Assembly: GCA_903908605.1 (NCBI GenBank)
Contig: CAIVSQ010000128.1
Location: forward strand, 1 to 36,410
Origin: an uncultured Anaerolineae bacterium
GTDB taxonomy: Bacteria > Chloroflexota > Anaerolineae > Anaerolineales > Villigracilaceae
Length of the DNA stretch: 36,410 bases
Direction of reading: 5' to 3'
Under the pieces are notes generated by a model. That model was not told where the DNA came from, ran no database searches, and worked only from the letters and a program-made list of their open reading frames with translations. This document shows positions 15,347-23,502 of the stretch, in pieces (position 1 is the first letter of the stretch; each line of letters starts with the position of its first letter). Position numbers and translations under genes: made by a program.

Positions 15347-18294
15347 CCTTCGCCCTCCCCACCATCTGCCAGGCTAAAGGAAAAAGTTGTCCCCTGTTCA
15401 GGAACCGATTCAACCCAGATCTGCCCGCCATGCCGCTGAACAATTTTCTTGCAAATTGCCAGGCCTATACCCGTGCCCGGGTAAGCGGAACGTTCATGAA
15501 GGCGTTGAAAAAGCACAAATATTCGTTCAAAATATTTCGACTCAATACCGATGCCATTATCCTGCACCGAGAAAATCCAGCCTGGTTTGTCAGCCGGGGC
15601 TGATTCGTCCCATACGGCCGAAACTTGCACTTGTATTGGCCGGTCACTGTGAAACTTAATCGCGTTGGCCAGCAAGTTTTGAAATAGCTGAACAAGCTGC
15701 GAACCGTCCGCCATCACTACCGGCAGCAGGCCCGCAGTGATTACAGCCTGGTTTTCCTCAATGGTCATCTTTAGATTCACCATCGCCTGTGCCAGAGCTT
15801 CGGCACTTGCCACCGGTGCCAATAATTTACCCTGGGTGCCCACCCGCGAAAACATCAGCAGGTCATTAATCAGGCGTTGCATACGCACCGCGCCATCCAC
15901 CGCGTACCCAATAAACTCATCCGCATCCTGGTCCAGGCGGCCCTTATAACGGCGCTCAAGCAGTTGCATATAGCTGGATACCATCCGCAGCGGTTCCTGT
16001 AAATCATGCGAAGCCACATAGGCAAACTGTTCCAACTCGGCATTAGAACGTGCCAATTCTTCCTTCTCAAGCGCCAGTAATTTTTCAGCCTGTTTGCGTG
16101 CGGTAATATCCAGGGTAAAACCCACAATACCACGCACCTCCGATCCATCCCTAATCGGTGCAATAATCTGGTGTTGATAAAACTCCCTGCCGTTCACCAC
16201 CACGTGTGACTCCCGGTCCACAATATTGCCTTCCATGGCAAACTGGTTAATCTGCTGCCATTCTTCAATCACCTCAGAGGGTTGCTGGATGGTTTCTGGG
16301 GTCTTACCCAGGATGCTGCCGGTGGCCAGGATGGTGGCCGGGTTCTCCAGGATGCCAATTCCATCCTTATCGCGCGCCCAAATCTCAAATGGGGCGTTAT
16401 CAATCAGGGCTCGCAGCAGGTTTTCCCGTGCCAGCGTCTCACGCTCTGCCTGTTTGCGTTCACTGATATCCCGTACAATGCTCAAGAAAAACAAGCCCTG
16501 CTCCAACCGGATGATCTCACCGGACATAAGCGCATCAATATGCTTGCCAGACTTGATCCGAAAAAGGGTTTCGAAATCCAACATGCGGCCTTTGGTGCGG
16601 ATCTGCGCAACGTAATCTTCACGTTCCTGCTCTCGCACCCACATATTTAGTTCGACGGTCGTGCGTCCGATCATATCCTCGCGTGAAAAACCGGTAATGC
16701 GTACGGCAGCCCCGTTGACATCTAAAATTCGTCCATCCGGCACACTGGTCAGCAAAATCGCATCCGGACTGGATTCAAAAATAGTCATAAATTTTTCTTG
16801 CGAAGCCTGCAGTGCTTTTTGCGCAGCACGCTCCTGCTCCTGTTCGCGGAAGACCAATACCACCCCGCTAAGCAGTTTCGCTGCCTCACCTGCATCCAAA
16901 TCCTGGTGGTCTAATCCGCCCCCGGGATACGCCAGAATCGGTGCGGCGCTATCGGCAATGGCCCGCTCATTACCAGCCCGGTCCACCAATAAAGTATGGT
17001 TGGCCAGCCCCACCACCTTGCCCTCGCGCAGCACCCGCTGAACCGGGTTATCCACCTTGTTGCGAGTTTCCTCGCTGATTATCATAAAGACCTGCTCGAG
17101 CGGTTTGCCAACCGCCTCGGACTCACTCCAGCCGGTTAATTTTTCGGCCACCGGGTTAAGGCGCGTCACCAACCCATTGGCATCGGTAGCAATCACGCCA
17201 TCCCCAATGCCGTACAATGTGGCCCGAATTTCTCCCTGGACCCTGACTCGCTCCTTTTCGGAAAGAAACAAGCGCTGGTACATGGCTCCCTGGCGCGAAG
17301 TAGCCCACAAAGCCACCAGGCTGCCTGTCATCAGCACGCTCAGAATCGCCAATATCAGGGTCATGCGCTGGTGATAATCTGCCTCGGCCATAATCTCAGC
17401 CCGGTTGATCTTGGTGACCATAAACCAGTCCGTATCTGGCACTGCTCGCAAGTCGGCCAATACGGCTGATCCATTGTAATCAAAGCCCTCCATAATACCT
17501 GTATGCCCCAACACGGCCTGTACCGCAGGCACATCGGTCTCTGAAAGTGCAATCCACAAACTGAGCGGTTTATCCGTCCTGTGCCGCAGGGCGTTCAAAA
17601 ATAATGCATATTCGCCTTCGCGCCGCACCAACAAAGTTTCCGCGCTCACGCTTGGGGTTGGCCAGGATTGCACCAGAGGGTAAAGATATTTTTCAGGGTC
17701 TGACCTTAAAATCAAAACTGCCACGGGTTTATCATGGTTGAGCAGCGCGGCGGCAGTATCCAGGTACACTTTTTCATTATTTTGTTGGATGGCAAAATCG
17801 CCAAACAGCGCCTGCTTCTCTTTCACGGCTTGCAAAGCCAGCTTCTGTCCGGCCAGATCCAGCTGCCCGCTATTTTCCCGGGCACTCAACAGCAAGCTGC
17901 CATCCAGGCCTGCCAATAGTACATCCTGGTATCCATAAGACTCGCTCACCTTTTTTAAATAATCCTGGATCCCTGCCCGCAATTCCGTATCGCCTGGTTT
18001 CTCCATCCACTGCTGCAGGATATCAGCGAAAAATTCATTTTCCGCTTGCGCTTTAGCATCTCCCAGCCGCTCTTGCCGCCAGGCACTGATCTGGCTCACC
18101 TTTAATGCCGCGATGGCTGCCAGGTCGTTATATTTTTCAGTCCGAATCCGTGTCGCCTCATCGCGGTAATACTTAACCCCCAGCACAATGGCCGCCAATG
18201 CAAAAAACACCAACCCCAGCAGCAATAACGCTGAAAGGTTGGCATTTTGTATCCTGGCTTTTCTTTGGGCAGTTGGTTCCTGGGAATCGGGCAT
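15343..18294 (-). CDS. Membrane histidine kinase, dCache-like sensor and three PAS
   Basis: This 983-residue sensor kinase has one helix at about 20-43, an extracytoplasmic dCache-like region (about 45-315, ending near VPDTDWFMVTKINRAEI), a second helix (318-340), PAS domains at about 350-500, 505-625 and 630-745, then HisKA of the phytochrome-kinase type with His763 in ASHDLQEPLR, and HATPase (870-980, DNGIGI, GTGIGLAI). It has no receiver of its own. The receiver gene follows with a 4-bp ATGA overlap, so the pair is almost certainly functional together. The ATG at 18294 has only a weak AGG-type site. A TATAAT promoter with a palindromic site lies upstream, making this the first gene of a three-gene operon. 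Confidence 0.92.
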   Translation of the reverse strand: MPDSQEPTAQRKARIQNANLSALLLLGLVFFALAAIVLGVKYYRDEATRIRTEKYNDLAAIAALKVSQISAWRQERLGDAKAQAENEFFADILQQWMEKPGDTELRAGIQDYLKKVSESYGYQDVLLAGLDGSLLLSARENSGQLDLAGQKLALQAVKEKQALFGDFAIQQNNEKVYLDTAAALLNHDKPVAVLILRSDPEKYLYPLVQSWPTPSVSAETLLVRREGEYALFLNALRHRTDKPLSLWIALSETDVPAVQAVLGHTGIMEGFDYNGSAVLADLRAVPDTDWFMVTKINRAEIMAEADYHQRMTLILAILSVLMTGSLVALWATSRQGAMYQRLFLSEKERVRVQGEIRATLYGIGDGVIATDANGLVTRLNPVAEKLTGWSESEAVGKPLEQVFMIISEETRNKVDNPVQRVLREGKVVGLANHTLLVDRAGNERAIADSAAPILAYPGGGLDHQDLDAGEAAKLLSGVVLVFREQEQERAAQKALQASQEKFMTIFESSPDAILLTSVPDGRILDVNGAAVRITGFSREDMIGRTTVELNMWVREQEREDYVAQIRTKGRMLDFETLFRIKSGKHIDALMSGEIIRLEQGLFFLSIVRDISERKQAERETLARENLLRALIDNAPFEIWARDKDGIGILENPATILATGSILGKTPETIQQPSEVIEEWQQINQFAMEGNIVDRESHVVVNGREFYQHQIIAPIRDGSEVRGIVGFTLDITARKQAEKLLALEKEELARSNAELEQFAYVASHDLQEPLRMVSSYMQLLERRYKGRLDQDADEFIGYAVDGAVRMQRLINDLLMFSRVGTQGKLLAPVASAEALAQAMVNLKMTIEENQAVITAGLLPVVMADGSQLVQLFQNLLANAIKFHSDRPIQVQVSAVWDESAPADKPGWIFSVQDNGIGIESKYFERIFVLFQRLHERSAYPGTGIGLAICKKIVQRHGGQIWVESVPEQGTTFSFSLADGGEGEG

Positions 18295-18392
18295 GCATTC
18301 AACCTGAATAATTCATCTGCGCATCCCCGGGAAAGGCCGGGTCCCACGGAAAAGAACAAATAGAAAAAGGGGGGGGCTTTCTAAGTAAACCT

Positions 18393-18398
18393 ATTATA
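18393..18398 (-). promoter_or_regulatory. Promoter -10 of the three-gene kinase operon
   Basis: A consensus TATAAT on the minus strand lies about 100 nt before the ATG at 18294. No standard -35 hexamer is seen 16-18 nt upstream; that place is taken by a palindrome, suggesting activator or repressor control. Confidence 0.5.
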
Positions 18399-18408
18399 CG
18401 TCATGGCA

Positions 18409-18425
18409 AACAATTCTGAATTGTT
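18409..18425. promoter_or_regulatory. Palindromic operator-like site
   Basis: AACAATTCTGAATTGTT is a perfect 8+1+8 palindrome, 10 bp upstream of the TATAAT, so it covers the -35 area. I do not recognise the regulator. On RNA it could form only an AT-rich stem with a 1-nt centre, which favours a DNA-binding dimer. Confidence 0.5.
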
Positions 18426-18462
18426 ACAACATAAATATGGAGTAAAAAATTCGTTTTACACA

Positions 18463-18492
18463 GGTAAAAGCAAACCTCCCCATAGGGAGGTT
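18463..18492 (-). terminator. Rho-independent terminator of the small membrane protein gene
   Basis: The stem AACCTCCC/GGGAGGTT with a 4-nt loop is followed on the minus strand by TGCTTTT. It lies 30 nt after the stop at 18523 and ahead of the next operon promoter. Confidence 0.7.
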
Positions 18493-18522
18493 GAACAAAC
18501 AAGGAACGATGTTATTTGTTTT

Positions 18523-18765
18523 TCAAAACATCAACAGGGAGCTGCGCACCATCACCAGCATGGCCCCCAGGATGCAAACCAACAAGAAAACCAGTGCCGA
18601 TATGACAAAACGCTGAAAAGCGTTCATGCCCAGCACAACTCCACCTCGTAGATTAAACCCAATGCCTTTTTTTTGCGATTTTTTCAGCAAAGGCTCTAAC
18701 TCGGCGTCGTTGTCCTCGGTAAATGGAGGCTTGTTATCTCCGTTGTTCCTTAAATCATCAAACAT
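18523..18765 (-). CDS. Small one-helix membrane protein, unknown function
   Basis: This 80-residue protein has a charged N-terminal half with acidic (EDNDAELEP, about 17-25) and basic (KKSQKKG) patches, then one strong hydrophobic helix (about 52-72, FVISALVFLLVCILGAMLV), and is probably anchored with its N-terminus in the cytoplasm. The GMNAFQRFVIS lead-in resembles small conserved proteins I associate with Anaerolineae, but no function is known to me. The ATG at 18765 has an excellent GAGGTGAT site. It sits 34 bp after the CHASE kinase gene, with an apparent promoter of its own in that gap and a terminator after it, so it may be made independently of the kinases. Confidence 0.75.
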   Translation of the reverse strand: MFDDLRNNGDNKPPFTEDNDAELEPLLKKSQKKGIGFNLRGGVVLGMNAFQRFVISALVFLLVCILGAMLVMVRSSLLMF

Positions 18766-18793
18766 GCATCACCTCGCGTGGGATATCACATAA

Positions 18794-18802
18794 AGTATAT
18801 CA
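18794..18802 (-). promoter_or_regulatory. Extended -10 promoter of the small membrane protein gene
   Basis: The minus strand reads TGATATACT (TG-N-TATACT), overlapping the TGA stop of the CHASE kinase gene. GTGATAT occurs twice within 21 bp here. The start codon at 18765 is 29 nt downstream of the -10. Confidence 0.45.
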
Positions 18803-21800
18803 CACCAAGCCACGGTCCTTCCCGGCAAGATCACTGCTCGCTAACAACCCTTCTATCACCACCAGCAGGTGCTTTAGCTCTACCGGCTTGCTCAAATATG
18901 CGTTCGCCCCGGCCTCCAGGCAGCGCTCACGGTCGCCTGCCATCGCCAGGGCAGTCACCGCAACAACCGGCAGCCCCGCAATGTGCTTATCCGCATGCGC
19001 GCGAATATACTGGATCACCTCAATGCCATCCATGCCTGGCATCTGTATATCCATCAGCACCACGTCCGCCTTCATTTTCTCCAACAGCTCAATAAATTCG
19101 GTCCCACTCACGGCCGAAGACACCCGGTAATGCCGCAATCGAAGAAAATCGGTCATCAATTCCAACAGCACCACATTATCATCGGCCATCAACACCAACG
19201 GTTCTTCATCTGATACACCGCTGCCCACTGCCGTCAACGAGTAACGGACAGGCTGCTCAGGTTCTTCTTCTGCCGCTGCATCCAACCAGGGTAGCACCAG
19301 GGTGAAACGGCTGCCTTTGCCTGGCTCACTCTCCACCTCCACATGCCCGCCATGCAGTACGGCCAGGCTGTGCACCAACGAGAGACCCAACCCGGTACCG
19401 CCATACTGGCGCGACAGACTGCTATCCAACTGGGTAAAGGGTTTAAACAAGCGCGGTAAATCCACCGGCTCAATGCCAATGCCTTCATCCCATACGGTGA
19501 TTAACAATTCCCCATTTTGCACATCCGTGCGCACATCCATCCCCAGGTTGCCACCATCCGGTGTGAACTTGATTGCGTTGCCCAGCAGGTTAACCACCAT
19601 CTGTTTCACCCTGCGCGCATCCAACCGCGCCACAATCCCGGCCGGATACATGCGAAATTTTACCGACTGGTGCTTCTGCTGTGCCATGCCCCTGGTAATC
19701 TGCAGGCTGGCCTGGCATATATCCCCTACCAACGCCGTTTCAATCTGCAAATCCAGCTTTCCGGCTTCAATTTTAGATAGATCCAGGATGTCATTAATCA
19801 ACGCCAGCAGATGCCGCCCGCTGGCTTCTATATTCCTCAAGGCATGCCGCTGCCTGTCGGTCAAGTCACCGTAGGTCACCATCTGCAGCGCCTCCGAAAG
19901 ACCCAGGATGCCCGTCAGCGGGGTTCGCAGCTCGTGACTCATGCTCGCCAGGAATTCATCCTTCATGCGGGCCGCCTTCTCAAGGGCCAGGTTGGCCTCC
20001 TGCAGCTCGCGTGTCCTCTCTATGACCCGTTGTTCCAATTCGGCATGCGCGCGCAGCAACTCTGCTTCGGCTAATTTGCGTTCACTAATATCATGCAGCA
20101 CAATCTGGATACTTTGCCGGCCTTCTTTATCAGGCCTCGCCAGGCCAGTCGGTACAAGCGCTGCCGAAACTTCCACCGCCAACGGGCTGCCATCCAGGCG
20201 AAGCACACTTTCCTCGTGAATGGTAGCGGTTGACCGCAAAGTCGCTATTTTTCTGAAACGTTTGTAGATATCCTGGTTGTTCTGTGGGTCAAAAAACTCC
20301 AATAGCAACGTACCCAGCACCTGCCCAGGTTCACTCGCCCCCAACAGCCGCAACCCGGCCGGGTTAATAAACACAACCACCTGATCGCGAATCAACATAA
20401 TCGCATCGGGCGAAAGATCCACCAGGCTGCGGTAACGCTCCTCACTCTCGCGCAAAGCCCCCGCCGCCAGCTTCTGATCTTCCACCATGCTCAACAACGC
20501 CCGGCGCGATTGATCCGCCAGCCCCAACAAACGCTCGGCCTCTGCCTGGGCGGCTTTAAGTGTCTCATCCGCCTGCTTACGCTCGGTAATATCACGCAGC
20601 AGGGCCTGCAACCGGCCATCCGGCAATTGATGCGATTTTATCTCCACCACCAGCCGGCTGCCATCCTTGCGCACCATGCTCCGTTCATAAGGTGCATCCT
20701 TCATATGAAGATTTAAGCTGACCAGTCGTTGGCTAAAATTTTGCATTTCATCAGCAGCAACCAAATCCCGCAGGTTACGATGCAGCAGTTCGGCGCGCTG
20801 GTAACCCAACATATGCGCGTAATTTTCATTCACATCCAGAATATTTCCGTTTGAATCAGCCAACACTATCGCATCGGCTGCCTGTTCAAATAACATACGG
20901 TAATTTTGCGCGCTCGCCTTTAGTTCTGCCGTGCGAATCTTTACCAGGCTGCTCAGGTTGGATTGCCGCCGGGCGATAAAATACGCCAGGCTGCCTGCCA
21001 ATAAGGCAATCACCAGGCTTAACATCCGGTAATTGCGAAGTGTGGCTTGCGAATCAACCAACCAACCTGCTTTTGGTGCGGCGGCCAGGTCCCATGGCCG
21101 GTCTGGCAGCGGCACCCGGAAAACCACCGGGGCATAATCATCAATGCCCGCATCGCCAAAAAACACCCGGCCGTTTGCATCTTTAAGGCCCACAACCAGC
21201 CCACCATCCGTGGGGTTGAGACCAGGGATCTCCAACAGGGGCGGCAGGTTCATCACCACCGCTACAAACCCCCAAAATTCACCATCCCGATAAATCGCCT
21301 GGCGCACCACCAACCCAATGCCCCCTTGCTTTAGCTCATAAGGCGCACTAAGCACCAGCTCGCGGGTCAGAATCGCTCGCTCCAAATCAGCCTGTTGTTC
21401 GGGTTCAACGCTGTTGATCAGATCCTGCAAGCTATTTCCAACCACCGCCTCATTCCCTTCGAGTGGGTAAACCAGTCCTGGACCCTGTGGAGGGAAAATT
21501 TGTATGGCCCGGATAGCCGGGTCATTGTCATACAGGTCAGCAGCGTAATATGTAAATTCCTTTTTCAGCGATGGGGTATCCCAATGCGTTTTTACAAAAG
21601 CCAGCAGTCCAGTCAACAACGACTGCCGTTCGTGAATAGAAGAAGCCAGGTCCGTGCCAATCACATCCAGCCGGGCCAGGACGGCCTCACGCTCATCCTT
21701 CATCAAGCTCAACTGGACCTGCTGGATAAGAACCCAGCCCAACCCAAATGAGGACAACGCAACCAGAAACGCCAGGCTCAACGCCGATAACCTCGGGTGT

Positions 21801-21841
21801 ATCCAGGTTTTAATCCTTTGCATAAGCAGAGCCAGTTTCAT
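18800..21841 (-). CDS. CHASE-domain hybrid histidine kinase
   Basis: This 1013-residue membrane kinase has helices at about 20-40 and 275-295 enclosing a CHASE domain (about 70-255, IQIFPPQGPGLVYPLEGNE and later APYELKQGG), which senses small ligands outside the membrane. Two PAS domains (305-425 and 460-585) and coiled coils lead to HisKA (His636 in SHELRTPL), HATPase (735-850, NLLGNAIKF, GTGLGLSL) and one receiver (890-1005, Asp931, Lys-Pro at the end). The ATG at 21841 has a GGAG site and overlaps the previous gene's stop as ATGA, so it is translated with the output-less PAS protein. The catalytic and receiver part is close to that of the kinase three genes upstream in the cluster. Confidence 0.93.
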   Translation of the reverse strand: MKLALLMQRIKTWIHPRLSALSLAFLVALSSFGLGWVLIQQVQLSLMKDEREAVLARLDVIGTDLASSIHERQSLLTGLLAFVKTHWDTPSLKKEFTYYAADLYDNDPAIRAIQIFPPQGPGLVYPLEGNEAVVGNSLQDLINSVEPEQQADLERAILTRELVLSAPYELKQGGIGLVVRQAIYRDGEFWGFVAVVMNLPPLLEIPGLNPTDGGLVVGLKDANGRVFFGDAGIDDYAPVVFRVPLPDRPWDLAAAPKAGWLVDSQATLRNYRMLSLVIALLAGSLAYFIARRQSNLSSLVKIRTAELKASAQNYRMLFEQAADAIVLADSNGNILDVNENYAHMLGYQRAELLHRNLRDLVAADEMQNFSQRLVSLNLHMKDAPYERSMVRKDGSRLVVEIKSHQLPDGRLQALLRDITERKQADETLKAAQAEAERLLGLADQSRRALLSMVEDQKLAAGALRESEERYRSLVDLSPDAIMLIRDQVVVFINPAGLRLLGASEPGQVLGTLLLEFFDPQNNQDIYKRFRKIATLRSTATIHEESVLRLDGSPLAVEVSAALVPTGLARPDKEGRQSIQIVLHDISERKLAEAELLRAHAELEQRVIERTRELQEANLALEKAARMKDEFLASMSHELRTPLTGILGLSEALQMVTYGDLTDRQRHALRNIEASGRHLLALINDILDLSKIEAGKLDLQIETALVGDICQASLQITRGMAQQKHQSVKFRMYPAGIVARLDARRVKQMVVNLLGNAIKFTPDGGNLGMDVRTDVQNGELLITVWDEGIGIEPVDLPRLFKPFTQLDSSLSRQYGGTGLGLSLVHSLAVLHGGHVEVESEPGKGSRFTLVLPWLDAAAEEEPEQPVRYSLTAVGSGVSDEEPLVLMADDNVVLLELMTDFLRLRHYRVSSAVSGTEFIELLEKMKADVVLMDIQMPGMDGIEVIQYIRAHADKHIAGLPVVAVTALAMAGDRERCLEAGANAYLSKPVELKHLLVVIEGLLASSDLAGKDRGLV

Positions 21842-23463
21842 ACTTTAGCTCCAGAATCCTGCTCAAACGCTTTATGCGAACTCACCGAAGGTGCTTGTTT
21901 TAGCGGAAAAATCGGGTGGGTAACCTGGTCCTGCAGGTCAGTTCCGGCATAACGCGCCGGCAGCCCGGCCTGCGCCAACAATTGGTTAATCTCATCTTTC
22001 AATTCCAGCACACGTTCTTCGCGCCCCAGCGTGATGGCATGCCATCGGCGCAGCTCTTCGTTTTGCTCACGCAGCAACAGCTCATTGATGCGAATTTCGG
22101 TCAGGTTAATCCCAATCCCAATGCTGGTGCCATCCACCAATCCCACAATAATCCAGGATGTTTCCAGCAATCGCCCATCGCGCGCGCTCATGCTGAAATC
22201 GGCCCATGTGCCAGCCCGTTGGTAGAAAAACTCCTGTACCCGCAGCCTGTAATCCGGGTCCGGGTACAGGCTGGCGCGCACATCCCCAATTAACACCTCC
22301 GGCAGCGACCAGCCCAGCGTGACTTCAAAATGGTGATTGACATACAGGTAATCAAGCTCCGACGAAAAAACCACGATCATCACCGGTATGTTATCCAGGA
22401 TCACGCGCATACTTTCGTTGGTGCTGCGCAGTACTTCCTCAGTCTTGCGCGAGTCAGTCACATCAATCCCCAGGCTGGCAATCCCTTGCACCCGTTCGTG
22501 CGTATCACGCAGTACGTAATTATTAAACGCCACCAGCCGTTCAACACCGGCACGGGTTAACCTGCTTTCGCTTTGCGCCGGGATATCCCCCGCAGCGATT
22601 AAATCCTCAAGTTCAGCAAGCGTTTGCCCGGGCTTGAATGCCGAAAAATACTCAAACCAATTATGCCCCAGCACCTCACCAGGCTGGCTGCCAAGCAGGC
22701 GCGCCAGGTAATTGTTGCAAAAAATTACATTCCCATGCCGGTCCACGATCAGGGCAATCTGCTCTACACCTTCCAGCATAGCGCGAAAGCGCGCCTCCGA
22801 TTCAACCAGCGCCTGTTCCGCCTTCCGCCTGGAGCGGCTGCCCGTGTACACCAGCAGCGTTAAAGAAATCAGGATGATGGTCGCTATCCCCAGTACCTGG
22901 CTGAAAAATTTGACGCTTTCCAATTTAACGACATCCAGCTCTGTCTCCAGCCTGGCATCCAGGTCTCGGGCGCGCTCCTCCAGGGCCAGGAAGACATCAT
23001 CCAACCGCTTGCGAAGAATCACATCCTCCTGCGGTGTGATGGCCCCAGCAGGCATAGGAGTTGCGCTCACCAGTGCCTTGCGAAATTCCTTCACCGACTC
23101 AATGTAATCAAGCATAATCGCCCGTGTCATCGTACGAGGGTTCTGCGTATGAATCTGCAGAGCCTGGCCCATCTCTTCCAATCCCTGGTCAACCAATACC
23201 ACACCCTGCAGATGACCAATACTGGCCCGCCCCTCCGGATCCTGAGTATGCGCCAGGTAACCCTTCACCAGGTCAATACGCGCCTGGCGCAGCAATGCCA
23301 GCTCTTGGGCATACTGGTTGGCGATTTTATATTGTGAAACCATCTGAACTGAAATACCCCACGTAACCGAAATTGCCACGAGGATCACCAGGAATACCCA
23401 GGCAATCAGGCTCACCCTACCCAGTAATTCCGAAATTTTCCGAACCATCGATGCTAAATTCAT
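21838..23463 (-). CDS. Membrane PAS sensor without an output domain
   Basis: This 541-residue protein has two membrane helices (about 18-38 and 190-210) enclosing a helical extracytoplasmic domain that looks like a four-helix bundle. PAS domains follow at about 225-345 and 345-470. The C-terminus has a short helix (LGREERVLELKDEINQLL, about 485-502) and a disordered tail; there is no HisKA, HATPase, GGDEF or other output domain. The tail phrase occurs in other stand-alone PAS sensors. The gene lies between two hybrid kinases, 39 bp after one and overlapping the next by ATGA, so it probably modulates one of them by heterodimer or coiled-coil contact. The ATG at 23463 has a GGAAAG site. Confidence 0.9.
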   Translation of the reverse strand: MNLASMVRKISELLGRVSLIAWVFLVILVAISVTWGISVQMVSQYKIANQYAQELALLRQARIDLVKGYLAHTQDPEGRASIGHLQGVVLVDQGLEEMGQALQIHTQNPRTMTRAIMLDYIESVKEFRKALVSATPMPAGAITPQEDVILRKRLDDVFLALEERARDLDARLETELDVVKLESVKFFSQVLGIATIILISLTLLVYTGSRSRRKAEQALVESEARFRAMLEGVEQIALIVDRHGNVIFCNNYLARLLGSQPGEVLGHNWFEYFSAFKPGQTLAELEDLIAAGDIPAQSESRLTRAGVERLVAFNNYVLRDTHERVQGIASLGIDVTDSRKTEEVLRSTNESMRVILDNIPVMIVVFSSELDYLYVNHHFEVTLGWSLPEVLIGDVRASLYPDPDYRLRVQEFFYQRAGTWADFSMSARDGRLLETSWIIVGLVDGTSIGIGINLTEIRINELLLREQNEELRRWHAITLGREERVLELKDEINQLLAQAGLPARYAGTDLQDQVTHPIFPLKQAPSVSSHKAFEQDSGAKV

Positions 23464-23502
23464 ATCGCTTTCCAGGGTGTGATCAATTCGCTTCCAGTGT
23501 TA

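Noticed and set aside
18102-18359. 85-residue frame overlapping the start of the membrane kinase
   Set aside because: Out of frame with the clear membrane-helix N-terminus and without domain support.
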